From Caballeronia ptereochthonis (lineage in GTDB: Bacteria > Pseudomonadota > Gammaproteobacteria > Burkholderiales > Burkholderiaceae): 64,000 nt of DNA. The first letter of the stretch is position 1. Each line of letters begins with the position of its first letter. The stretch covers positions 1 to 64,000 of the forward strand of contig NZ_FCOB02000014.1 of the NCBI RefSeq assembly GCF_001545075.1, in the 5' to 3' direction. Below, one piece after another: positions 30,536 through 38,450 of the stretch. A model generated the notes under the pieces. It ran no database searches. It was not told the origin of the DNA and saw only the letters and a list, made by a program, of their open reading frames with translations. Position numbers and translations under genes: made by a program.

Positions 30536-31181
30536 CTCGTGTCTGATCAAAAAGCTTGTGCGCGCGAGCTCACCCGATCGCGGCGCGCGGACACCTGAAC
30601 GAGCGCGTCCGGGCGGGCGGCATGGCGTCGATGGTACATGAGATCGGCCGGCGTCCGGACCGTCGGCCGCGGCGCGGCAAGTGTGACAGGCATGTGTAGC
30701 CGCCGTAGCCGCCGCCGGCGCTGTTGCGTGCGCGCGGCCTCGCGGGTCGCCGCGTCGTTAAATGCTTTGCGCTAATTGCCGCGCTGGGCTAAATTGACGT
30801 TCGCCGCCGCACGACAGGACCCTTGCGCGCCGCAAGCCCGGAATATGGGCAGGCGAGCCGCGCGCCACGCCCCGCAAGGCGTGACGAAAGGGCGCGCAGC
30901 AAGTAGCGCGGTGCGTCAGGACACATTCGAGCCGGCGGGCTTGCCGCCCGACCAGCCGGCCGCCGTTGTTTCGTTCGCCAGTCTCTCGCAGCACCGTGAG
31001 CCGCATCCGCCGGCTTGCCGCCGCCATGTCCTCGAGCCTTTCTGGCAAGGGTTACGCGCGTGGCCACGGGCAGCCGCTCGATGTCGTAGCCGGCCGCTTT
31101 GAATGCGGCCCGGTTTAGAAGTGCAAAACGAGCGAAGTAGCAAACTGTGCGAAGTCAACAAGCGAAACAAAAGGAGAAATC
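30536..31181. other. Intergenic region TAXI gene / BON gene
   Basis: About 650 bp with no recognisable gene. Short frames read on both strands with no family similarity. The hairpin GCCGGCCGC / GCGGCC near 31088-31110 precedes the BON gene. A small RNA or long leader cannot be excluded. Confidence 0.3.
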
Positions 31182-31556
31182 ATGAAAGCAGTCGATCTGT
31201 TGAAGGCGCTGGGCGTGGTGGTCTGCGTGGCCGTAGCCTCGAGCGCCTATGCCCAGTCGAGCGACGCGGCGGCCACGACCACGGAGTCGGCGGCGCCGAC
31301 GAAGGCCCAGAAATCGGCGGTCAAGAAGGAAGATCGCAAGCTCGGCTACTCGGTGCGCCGCGCGCTGTCGAAGGCGCAGGGCTTCGACGTGTCGAACGTG
31401 TACGTGCGCGCGCGCAGCGGCGCGGTGACGCTGACCGGCACCGTACCGGACGGCGGCCAGATCGCCCAGGCGGAGGAAGTGGCGAAGGGCGTGCCGGGCG
31501 TGAAGTCGGTGTCCAACAAGATCACGCTCGGCGTGCAAGGCGGCGGCGGGCAATAA
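31182..31556 (+). CDS. BON-domain periplasmic protein
   Basis: 124 aa with a clear Sec signal peptide (LLKALGVVVCVAVASSAYA, cleavage before QSSD). After a low-complexity Ala/Thr/Lys linker comes one BON domain: YSVRRALSKAQGFDVSNVYVRARSGAVTLTGTVPDGGQIAQAEEVAKGVPGVKSVSNKI. BON proteins of this OsmY-like kind are periplasmic, often stress-related, and may contact membranes. AAAGGAGAAATC before the ATG is a strong ribosome-binding site. It stands alone with its own terminator. Confidence 0.93.
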   Translation: MKAVDLLKALGVVVCVAVASSAYAQSSDAAATTTESAAPTKAQKSAVKKEDRKLGYSVRRALSKAQGFDVSNVYVRARSGAVTLTGTVPDGGQIAQAEEVAKGVPGVKSVSNKITLGVQGGGGQ

Positions 31557-31623
31557 CGCGGGTAACAGGCGCTGAGCGGTATCGCATGATGCCGCTGGCT
31601 TCGCTCGCGGCGGGCATTTGATC

Positions 31624-31649
31624 GGGCTCCGGCTTCACGGCCGGAGCCC
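31624..31649 (+). terminator. Terminator-like hairpin after BON gene
   Basis: GGGCTCCGGC and GCCGGAGCCC form a perfect 10-bp stem with a 6-base loop, followed by TTGTCGTTT. The T-run is weak. Confidence 0.6.
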
Positions 31650-31831
31650 GTTGTCGTTTGGCGGATCCGTGGCGCACCGCGCGGGAGACGGACAGGGGAA
31701 TTCAGCAGCGACTGACATTCGATAAGGCGCGATACTTGCACCCATCGCTCGCGGGGCGCGCACGCGTGCCATGCGAGCGTGCTGCACTCCTCAGGTTGCA
31801 CCACTCAATCGGAACGGATGGCGGAGACACA

Positions 31832-33964
31832 ATGAAAAGATTCGCGCGATTCCAGAGGTTGCACACTTTGCCGCGGACCGCCGCGCTCGGCGCGCTGGCG
31901 CTGCTCGCCGCGGCGACGCTCGCCGCATGCCACGGCGATGACGACGACAACGGCGGCGGCCCGCCGAGCAATTCCCTGCCGAGCTTCGTCTCAGGCTCGG
32001 TCAGCTCCCAGACATATGACGGCCAGTCCGACGACCTGCTCACCGCGGGTCTCGGCAAGACGGGCCTGGCGTCGGCGACAGCGCCTTCGATCGCCAATCC
32101 GGCGGCGCCCACGGCCGCGGAGTTGCGGCGCCTCGCGATCTACTCGAATTACCGCGCGCTCGTCGACATGTCGGCGAACGGCGGTTATGGCCGCTTCTGG
32201 GGGCCGAACATCGACCTGAACGGCAACGATACGCTCGGTGAAGGCAAGATCGCGGGCAAGGAGTACATCGCTTACGCGGATGACGGCAGCGGCACGCAGA
32301 ACGTCAGCCTGCTCGTGCAGATTCCGGCGAGCTTCAATCCGGACCAGCCGTGCATCGTCACGGCGACGTCATCGGGATCGCGCGGCGTCTACGGCGCGAT
32401 CTCGGCGGCGGGCGAATGGGGCCTGAAGCGCGGCTGCGCGGTCGCGTATACCGACAAGGGCAGCGGCAACGGCGCGCACGAGCTCGCGACCAACCGCGTC
32501 ACCTTGATCGACGGCACGCTCGCCAACGCCGACCTCGCCGGGACCAGGGCGATCTTCAAGGCGAACGCGAGCGCGCAGGCGCTGTCGTCGTTCAACTCGG
32601 CCTTCCCGAACCGCTACGCGTACAAGCACGCGCACTCGCAACAAAATCCGGAAAAGGACTGGGGCAAGAACACCCTGCAGGCGATCCAGTTCGCCTATTG
32701 GGCGCTCAACGACATGTTCGGCCCGGTCAGCGGCTCGACGCATCAGGTGCGCTACGGCAAGGGCAGCATCACGACGATCGCGGCATCGGTGAGCAACGGC
32801 GGCGGCGCGTCGCTGGCGGCGGCGGAGCAGGACACCGACGGCTGGATCACGGCGGTCGTCGTCGGCGAGCCGCAGATCAATCTGAATCTGCCGTCGCAGG
32901 TTTCGGTACGGCAGGGCGGCGCGCCGGTCGGCTCGTTCGGGCGGCCGCTAGCGGACTACATGACGCTCGCCAACCTGCTGCAGCCGTGCGCCGCGCTCGC
33001 GCCAGCCGCGGCCGGCGCGCCGTATCTGACGACGCTGCCGGTGGCGACCACCACCGCGATCCGCACGGCGCGCTGCGCGACGCTTGCAGCGAGCGGCCTG
33101 ATCTCGGGCGGCAACACCGTCGCCCAGGCCAACGATGCGCTGAATCAGCTGCATCAGGCGGGCTACGAGACCGACTCCGACAAGCTGCACGCGCCGATGT
33201 GGGATTCGCAGGCGGTTCCGGCCGTCGCCGTCACGTACGCCGACGCCTACATGAAGGCGAGCGTGCTCGACAACCTGTGCGACTTCAGCTTCGGCACGAC
33301 CAGCGCGGCGGGTGCGGCGGGCGTGACGCCGATCGTCTCGCCGATGCTGACCATCTTCGGCAACGGCAACGGCGTGCCGCCGACCAACGGCATCAATCTG
33401 GTCTACAACAGCGGGACGGCCGGCGCGGCGGATCATCGGCTGGCGACGCCCGATGCCAGCTACGCGGGCGCGGCGTGCCTGCGCGCGCTGTGGACGAACG
33501 GCAATGCGACGATGGTCGGCAACGTGAACGCGATCCGCGTGAATGCGAACCTGCGCGGCAAGCCCGCGATCATCGTGCAGGGCCGCGCGGATGCGCTCGT
33601 GCCGATCAATCACGCGTCGCGTCCGTATCTGGGCGCGAACCAGGTGGCGGAGGGAAACAAGAGCCAGCTTTCGCTCTACGAGATCACGAACGGCCAGCAC
33701 TTCGACGCGTTCCTGAGCGTGGCCGGATTCGACACGCGCTTCATTCCGGTGCACTACTACAACATTCAGGCGCTCGATCTGATGTGGAATCACCTGAAGA
33801 ACAACGCGCCGCTGCCGCCTTCGCAGGTAGTGCGGACGGTGGCGCGCGGCGGCACGGCCGGCGCGGCGCCCGCGCTCACGACGGCGAACCTGCCGCCGAT
33901 CGCCACCGATCCAGGGGCGAACGCGATCACGGTGTCGGGCGGAGTCGTGAACGTGCCGAACTGA
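31832..33964 (+). CDS. D-(-)-3-hydroxybutyrate oligomer hydrolase
   Basis: 710 aa. Hydrolyses 3-hydroxybutyrate oligomers from PHB breakdown to monomers. The N-terminus is a lipoprotein-type signal (LALLAAATLAAC, Cys33), so it is probably anchored in the envelope. The whole chain matches the family: LRRLAIYSNYRALVDMS, YTDKGSGNGAHEL, and SVSNGGG with the likely nucleophile Ser321; the C-terminal NGQHFDAFL carries the likely catalytic His. An Asp/Gly-rich linker follows the lipid site. Adjacent genes on both sides are separate units. Confidence 0.93.
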   Translation: MKRFARFQRLHTLPRTAALGALALLAAATLAACHGDDDDNGGGPPSNSLPSFVSGSVSSQTYDGQSDDLLTAGLGKTGLASATAPSIANPAAPTAAELRRLAIYSNYRALVDMSANGGYGRFWGPNIDLNGNDTLGEGKIAGKEYIAYADDGSGTQNVSLLVQIPASFNPDQPCIVTATSSGSRGVYGAISAAGEWGLKRGCAVAYTDKGSGNGAHELATNRVTLIDGTLANADLAGTRAIFKANASAQALSSFNSAFPNRYAYKHAHSQQNPEKDWGKNTLQAIQFAYWALNDMFGPVSGSTHQVRYGKGSITTIAASVSNGGGASLAAAEQDTDGWITAVVVGEPQINLNLPSQVSVRQGGAPVGSFGRPLADYMTLANLLQPCAALAPAAAGAPYLTTLPVATTTAIRTARCATLAASGLISGGNTVAQANDALNQLHQAGYETDSDKLHAPMWDSQAVPAVAVTYADAYMKASVLDNLCDFSFGTTSAAGAAGVTPIVSPMLTIFGNGNGVPPTNGINLVYNSGTAGAADHRLATPDASYAGAACLRALWTNGNATMVGNVNAIRVNANLRGKPAIIVQGRADALVPINHASRPYLGANQVAEGNKSQLSLYEITNGQHFDAFLSVAGFDTRFIPVHYYNIQALDLMWNHLKNNAPLPPSQVVRTVARGGTAGAAPALTTANLPPIATDPGANAITVSGGVVNVPN

Positions 33965-33981
33965 CGGGAAGAACGGGCGGC

Positions 33982-34731
33982 TTACTGAGTCGCCGTGGTT
34001 CGCGGCGCCGGTGCGGCGGCGGCGGCCGCTGCCTCCGACGCGCCCGCCGCGACGCCATCCGATGCCGGTATCGCCGTCGCGGCGGCGGGCGTCTGCACGA
34101 CGATCGGCGTCGGCGTGAGCTCGGGCGAGTTCACGATGAGCGACGGCGCGAGCGGCTTGCTCTTCACTTCATCGGCCGCGACGGGCGCGCTGCGCGGCAC
34201 GGTGTTCAGGTAATGGCCCATCAGGTTGAAGAAGCGGTCGTAGAACTTGCCCGCGGGCACGGTCTCGCTCGAGATCTTCACCATTGCGTCGCTATTCGAG
34301 CGGATCGGCAGCGACAGCGAGCCGAGCACCGAGAGGCCGACGCTCGCCGAGGTATCGCTCTTCTTGAGCGCGTAGCCGTCCTGCACGGCGTTCACATAAG
34401 CGATGCTCTGGTTCGTCGCGTTTTCCCCCGGCGTGCAGACCACATGAAACGACACGACGACGTGCGTCTCGGCGCTCGGCTGGAAGTTCTTGGTCGCGTC
34501 GATGGTGTCGGGCTGGCCCATCGTCGTGAGAAAGCCTTGCGACAGCAGCGCGCGGCGCGCGGCCTCGCAGGTTTCGTTGACGGTGGCATCGAAGTTGTGC
34601 GCGAACGGGCTCGCTCCGGTGTTGAAAAGCTCCTGCTGATAGCTGGGCGTGGTGGCGGTGCGGCCTCCGCAGGCGGCGAGGGCGATAAATAACAGGGAAA
34701 CGAAGACTAGGCGCAGCGACGGCATGGGCAT
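33982..34731 (-). CDS. DUF2242 lipoprotein
   Basis: 249 aa from ATG 34731 (or two codons later). The signal sequence LRLVFVSLLFIALAACGG has a lipobox with the cysteine at about residue 21, predicting an outer- or inner-membrane lipoprotein. The DUF2242 core runs from SYQQELFNTGASPFAHNF to KFYDRFFNLMGHYL. The last 60 residues are Ala/Pro/Thr-rich and may span the periplasm. Function is unknown. It converges with the 3HB-oligomer hydrolase; the stops are 18 bp apart. Confidence 0.85.
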   Translation of the reverse strand: MPMPSLRLVFVSLLFIALAACGGRTATTPSYQQELFNTGASPFAHNFDATVNETCEAARRALLSQGFLTTMGQPDTIDATKNFQPSAETHVVVSFHVVCTPGENATNQSIAYVNAVQDGYALKKSDTSASVGLSVLGSLSLPIRSNSDAMVKISSETVPAGKFYDRFFNLMGHYLNTVPRSAPVAADEVKSKPLAPSLIVNSPELTPTPIVVQTPAAATAIPASDGVAAGASEAAAAAAAPAPRTTATQ

Positions 34732-34880
34732 GAGGCGGCTGATCCGAAATGTGTATCGACGGCAAACACAAATTGTAGTGCCGTCGGACTGGCCGATGAA
34801 AAATCGCAGTCTGAAAACATCGTCGGATCCATGGCTTACAGCGTGATGAAAGGCACCGGACACATCGATTCGTGATCGTG

Positions 34881-34914
34881 AAAAAGCACAAAGCCCGGCG
34901 CTGGGCCGGGCTTC
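34881..34914 (-). terminator. Terminator hairpin after DUF4148 gene
   Basis: AAGCCCGGC and GCCGGGCTT form a 9-bp stem around GCTGG. On the minus strand it is followed by TGTGCTTTTTC. It lies 22 bp past the DUF4148 stop. Confidence 0.6.
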
Positions 34915-34935
34915 CGTTCCGGGGCGGAAAGCCGC

Positions 34936-35280
34936 TTACGGGCGATTGAAGTCGACCGGATTCGCGTCTGCCGCCGGACGGACGATGCGGTTCAGAAAGC
35001 TCAGCCGGCTCGCATGACCCGACGCCGAAGCGCCTTCGCTCGCACCGCCGAAGGACGCGGCGGCGGCGCCTTGCTGCGCATCGACGCGCGCCTGGGCAGC
35101 CTGGATATCGGCAGGATAGGTGGTTTCGTCGCTGGCGGGTTTGTAACCGGCGCGCTCGAGTTGAACCAGCTCCGCACGTACTTGTCCGCGGGTGACCGGA
35201 CCGTCTTCACGCGCTTGAGCGAAAGCGGGAGCCGCGAGAACGGCGGCGATAGCGATGGCGGGAACGATGGACTTGAACAT
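34936..35280 (-). CDS. DUF4148 periplasmic protein
   Basis: 114 aa with a Sec signal peptide (IVPAIAIAAVLAAPAFA before QARED). The mature part has the DUF4148 pattern TRGQVRAELVQLERAGYKPA ... YPADIQAAQARV, which is very common in Burkholderia and often present in many copies per genome. Function is unknown. AGGTTC-type sequence lies before the ATG. It is monocistronic. Confidence 0.92.
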   Translation of the reverse strand: MFKSIVPAIAIAAVLAAPAFAQAREDGPVTRGQVRAELVQLERAGYKPASDETTYPADIQAAQARVDAQQGAAAASFGGASEGASASGHASRLSFLNRIVRPAADANPVDFNRP

Positions 35281-35600
35281 GATTGAACCTCCGAATGCTG
35301 ATTTTGGGGAACGGCGCCGGTGGTGAGGGTTGCGCCACTGCTTCGTCGTTGAGAGGTAGTCTAGGCTTCGGGTGACCTGGTAAAAACCCTAATACCGTCA
35401 AATCAGTCTTCTCGATTTAGCATTAATTCAGTCAATCGATTCTGCATCGGTCATAGGTCTGGGGTTTGATGAGGCGTGGTCGCGCTTCCGCGCGCGCGGC
35501 CGAATTGGTCGACGAGGCGGCGAGCTGCAAGCGTATCGTCGGTGAGAGACAACCATGCAGATCAGATCTACGGGCTCTACTGAGAAAGGAAGCGTCGACA

Positions 35601-36368
35601 ATGAGCGCGTCATTAAAGGGGCAAGCGCCGTCGCTGAACGTCGACGGTCGCATGGCCGTCATCACGTTGCGCCGGCCGGAAGTGGCGAATCGCCTCGAGT
35701 TCTCCGATTTGCAGGCGATTCGCGCTCATCTGCGCGAGATCAATGCGATGGAGCACGTGCTCGTCCTCTGCCTGCAAGGCGAGGGCAAGCACTTCTGCTC
35801 GGGCTTCAACGTCAACCGTTTTGGCACGGACAACGTCGGCGCGGCCTTCGAGGCGCTGGCGGACGAACTGGAGCTCGCGCGCCCCGTGACGATCGCGGCG
35901 ATCAACGGCGGCGTCTACGGCGGCGCGACCGATTTCGCGCTTGCCTGCGATTTTCGTATCGGCGTGACGCATGCACAGATGTTCATCCCGGCGGCGAGGC
36001 TCGGCCTGCTGTTTTATCAGAGCGGCCTGCATCGCTATGTGTCGCGGCTCGGCGTGAACGTCGCGAAGACGCTGCTGCTCACGGGCGCGACTTTCGATGC
36101 GCGGCGGATGTTCGAGTGCGGCTTTCTCACGCATCTCGTCGAGGCGGAGCAATTCGCGCACGCCGTGCAAACGCTCGCCGACCAGCTCGCGGGCATGGCG
36201 CCGCTCGCGCTGCTGGGCATGAAGAAGCACCTGACGCGAATCGCCGCCGGCAATTTCGATGCCGCCGGCTTCGCAGCGGATCTCGCGCGCGCCGATGCAT
36301 CCGAGGATCTGCGCGAAGGCGCGCTCGCGTGGCAGGAAAAGCGCGCGCCGCGATTCAAGGGACGTTAG
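35601..36368 (+). CDS. Enoyl-CoA hydratase/isomerase family protein
   Basis: 255 aa crotonase-fold protein. The oxyanion-hole segments are recognisable: GEGKHFCSGFNVNRFG (first oxyanion loop) and AINGGVYGGATDFALACDFRI (second). The usual catalytic glutamate region reads ARLGLLFYQSGLHRYVSRLGV, in which the standard Glu positions are not evident, so the reaction may not be hydration. GAAAGGAAG precedes the ATG at 35601. It lies next to the mhp deletion remnant but transcribes away from it only after its own stop. Confidence 0.85.
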   Translation: MSASLKGQAPSLNVDGRMAVITLRRPEVANRLEFSDLQAIRAHLREINAMEHVLVLCLQGEGKHFCSGFNVNRFGTDNVGAAFEALADELELARPVTIAAINGGVYGGATDFALACDFRIGVTHAQMFIPAARLGLLFYQSGLHRYVSRLGVNVAKTLLLTGATFDARRMFECGFLTHLVEAEQFAHAVQTLADQLAGMAPLALLGMKKHLTRIAAGNFDAAGFAADLARADASEDLREGALAWQEKRAPRFKGR

Positions 36369-36422
36369 CGCTACTTGCCGCAAAGCCTTGGAACGCTGCT
36401 TCGCTCCTGCATTCGAGCCACC

Positions 36423-36927
36423 TCACTGCTGCTTGAGCGCGGCGACGATTTCCGCCGCCGCCTGCAACGGCGGCACATATCGACGCACCGCGTCCGCGAG
36501 ACTCACGGCGCGCGACAGCAACACCACGTTCAGGCTCGCGAGCACGCGCTCATCGTCCTTGATGGCAACGGCCACCGCGCCGATCTTCGCCTACGCGGTC
36601 CAGTCGCCGTAGTTGGTTCCGAAGCCGTCTTCACGCGCGCGCCGGATCAGGCTGCGCACGAGGCTGTCGTTTCTCGCGAGCGCCTGCGGCTCCTCGCCGC
36701 CCGAACCCGAACGCAGCAGTTCGAGTATGTCTTCGCGTTCCTCGTCCGGACACATCGCGAAGTAAGCGCGGCCCGCTGCAGTCAGCAGCATCGGCAAGCG
36801 CCGTCCGACCATCGCGCGATGAAACGACAACTGGCTGAAGCGATGCGTCGTCTCGCGGATGATCATCGCATCGCCATCGGGCGTCGTGAGACCGGATGGC
36901 CACGCGACTTGCTGCAGAAGCTGTCCC
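36423..36927 (-). pseudogene. mhpR: MhpR-like IclR regulator remnant, 5'-truncated with internal stop
   Basis: Reading left from 36927 the frame encodes the C-terminal effector domain of an IclR-type activator of the MhpR kind: [42 protein letters not shown], then ending in EIVAALKQQ. The N-terminal HTH half is missing: similarity stops at about 36927, exactly where the mhpC remnant begins on the other strand. An in-frame TAG at 36591-36593 (DWTA stop AKIGAV) interrupts the rest. Not functional as a regulator. Confidence 0.82.
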
Positions 36928-37389
36928 AAGCTCGTGCTGATGGGCGGCACGGGCGGGCCGAGCCAGTTCGTGCCGATGCCGACCGAAGGCATCAAGCTGT
37001 TGCAGGGGCTGTATCGCGAGCCCACGCTCGAGAATCTGAAGAAGATGCTCAACGTGTTCGTGTACGACCCGAGCACGATGACCGAAGAACTGATGGCGGC
37101 GCGCCTGCAGAACATGCTGGCGCGGCGCGATTATCTGGAGAACTTCGTGAAGAGCCTGGCCGCGAATCCGACGCAGTTTCCGGACTACGGCCATCGTCTG
37201 AACGAGATCAAGGCGCCCACGCTCGTCATCTGGGGACGCGACGATCGCTTCGTGCCGATGGATGTCGGCCTGCGTCTCGTGTGGGGCATGCCGAACGCCG
37301 ACCTGCTCATTTTCGGGCGTTGCGGACATTGGGCGCACTGGGAGCATGCCGAGCGCTTCAACGATACCGTCGCGAAGTTTCTTTCGTGA
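36928..37389 (+). pseudogene. mhpC: MhpC-like meta-cleavage product hydrolase remnant, 5'-truncated
   Basis: From 36928 the frame reads [56 protein letters not shown] and [15 protein letters not shown] to a stop at 37389. This is the C-terminal half (about 153 aa) of an MhpC/BphD type alpha/beta hydrolase that cleaves ring-fission products. The catalytic Asp (GRDDR) and His (GHWAHWEH) remain, but the nucleophile-serine half is gone. It abuts the mhpR remnant head to head, a deletion scar. Confidence 0.82.
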
Positions 37390-37427
37390 TCGACGGATCG
37401 CTTTTTGCCAGATTTGCCCGTGGATAC

Positions 37428-37655
37428 TTATCCGCGGGTTTCAACCCAGTCGCGTGCCCAGCGAGACGAGTGCTGAACGGCCTCGTGCTCACTGACGAAG
37501 TAGTCGAGCGAATAGAAACGGTATTGGACGGTCGTGGAGTCCGGCTGCGCACGCTCCAGCAGGAGGTCTGACGAGAACGAGCCATCGGGCAGGCGGTGCG
37601 CGGACGGATGAACCGCATAGCCGCGGTAATGATGAGTGGGACGTTGGAGCTGCAT
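37428..37655 (-). CDS. Small YRGY-type protein A (unknown function)
   Basis: 75 aa, not recognised. The sequence opens MQLQRPTHHYRGYAVHPSAH, then LPDGSFSSDLLLER, and ends EHEAVQHSSRWARDWVETRG. It resembles the small proteins at 42864-43079 (E) and 43245-43484 (D): an N-terminal Tyr-Arg-Gly motif in A and D, a DG-aromatic turn in A and E, and a C-terminal WA..W helix in A and E. No signal peptide or membrane segment; probably cytoplasmic. No good Shine-Dalgarno precedes the ATG. It lies downstream of csp1 on the same strand. Confidence 0.6.
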   Translation of the reverse strand: MQLQRPTHHYRGYAVHPSAHRLPDGSFSSDLLLERAQPDSTTVQYRFYSLDYFVSEHEAVQHSSRWARDWVETRG

Positions 37656-37824
37656 ATTTTATTTATAAGGATGAGTGCTTCCCGCCGATACGGGCGGCAA
37701 TGACTTGCGCTGAAGCGGCGGACATCGTTGGAGCCAACGATGAGTGAGCGAGGGAATTCTGGAAGCGCCGGGCGTATTGGGAACGCCGGCGAGAGAGGCG
37801 GGCTCGAGGGATGAAGCTTGAGCA

Positions 37825-37849
37825 CCCGGCGTCGCGTCGCGACGCCGGG
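37825..37849 (-). terminator. Hairpin downstream of cold-shock gene 1
   Basis: CCCGGCGTCG and CGACGCCGGG form a perfect 10-bp stem around CGTCG, starting 10 bp after the csp1 stop. The following T-run is poor, so Rho-independent function is uncertain. Confidence 0.5.
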
Positions 37850-37858
37850 CTTGTTGCA

Positions 37859-38062
37859 TTACAGAGGCTTGATATTCGCTGCCTGCAGGCCTTTGGGGCC
37901 GCGCTTCGTTTCGAAGGTCACTTTCTGGTTTTCAGCGAGGGTCTTGAAGCCATCGCCGCTGATTTCCGAGAAGTGCGCGAAGAGATCGTCGCCGCCATTG
38001 TCGGGGGTGATGAAACCAAAGCCCTTGCTGTCATTGAACCACTTGACGATACCGGTATCCAT
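37859..38062 (-). CDS. Cold-shock protein (CspA family), copy 1
   Basis: 67-aa single cold-shock domain, cytoplasmic RNA chaperone. RNP1 KGFGFI and RNP2-like DLFAHF are intact; it starts [17 protein letters not shown] and ends QAANIKPL. It is nearly identical to copy 2 at 44846. AAGGA precedes the ATG with 6-7 bases. The leader (38063 to about 38195) is about 134 nt and matches that of copy 2, with a TTGACG-17-TAGTAT promoter in front, suggesting post-transcriptional cold control as in other csp genes. Confidence 0.95.
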   Translation of the reverse strand: MDTGIVKWFNDSKGFGFITPDNGGDDLFAHFSEISGDGFKTLAENQKVTFETKRGPKGLQAANIKPL

Positions 38063-38231
38063 AAAAATCCTTGAACAGAGAAAAAAGAGGTTTGCTCCAA
38101 TGAGGAGCAGCGGAAGCATCAAGGAAGGAGAGGACAACGAATACCGCGGAGGAAACGGAACTATTGATGAACAGCAATCGAATTCTTGAACTTTCGAAAG
38201 CGATACTATCATGGCCGGAACGAATCGTCAA
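38063..38231 (-). promoter_or_regulatory. Promoter and long 5' leader of cold-shock gene 1
   Basis: On the minus strand TTGACG (38231-38226) and TAGTAT (38208-38203) are 17 bp apart. The leader after it carries CGATTGCTGTTCATCA and then, at 38147-38118, GCGGTATTCGTTGTCCTCTC continuing to TTGAT. The same blocks appear in the leader of the other csp gene. Confidence 0.7.
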
Positions 38232-38450
38232 GATTCTTCTCTCCGCAGTCGCTCCAGACTTGGGACATGGTCACACGCGCAAGCCAGGCACGTGCACGTT
38301 CAGGCGTTGTGCGGTAGCGGCGGGTCTCTATGCTGACTGTATCCCGCCTCGGACAGACGCACGTCGCACTCGACAGGTCTACGACCTCGGCGCGCGTCGG
38401 ATCTGGCGGAGTTCGCATCGACCATAACGAAGGCATTTGTGCGCGTGATA
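38232..38450. other. Short spacer between csp1 promoter and kinase gene end
   Basis: About 220 bp with no recognisable gene; small frames show no family similarity. Confidence 0.3.

Noticed and set aside
32350..34692. 780-codon plus-strand frame overlapping the 3HB-oligomer hydrolase and DUF2242 genes
   Set aside because: Out of frame with the well-supported hydrolase and antisense to DUF2242; Arg/Gly-rich shadow.
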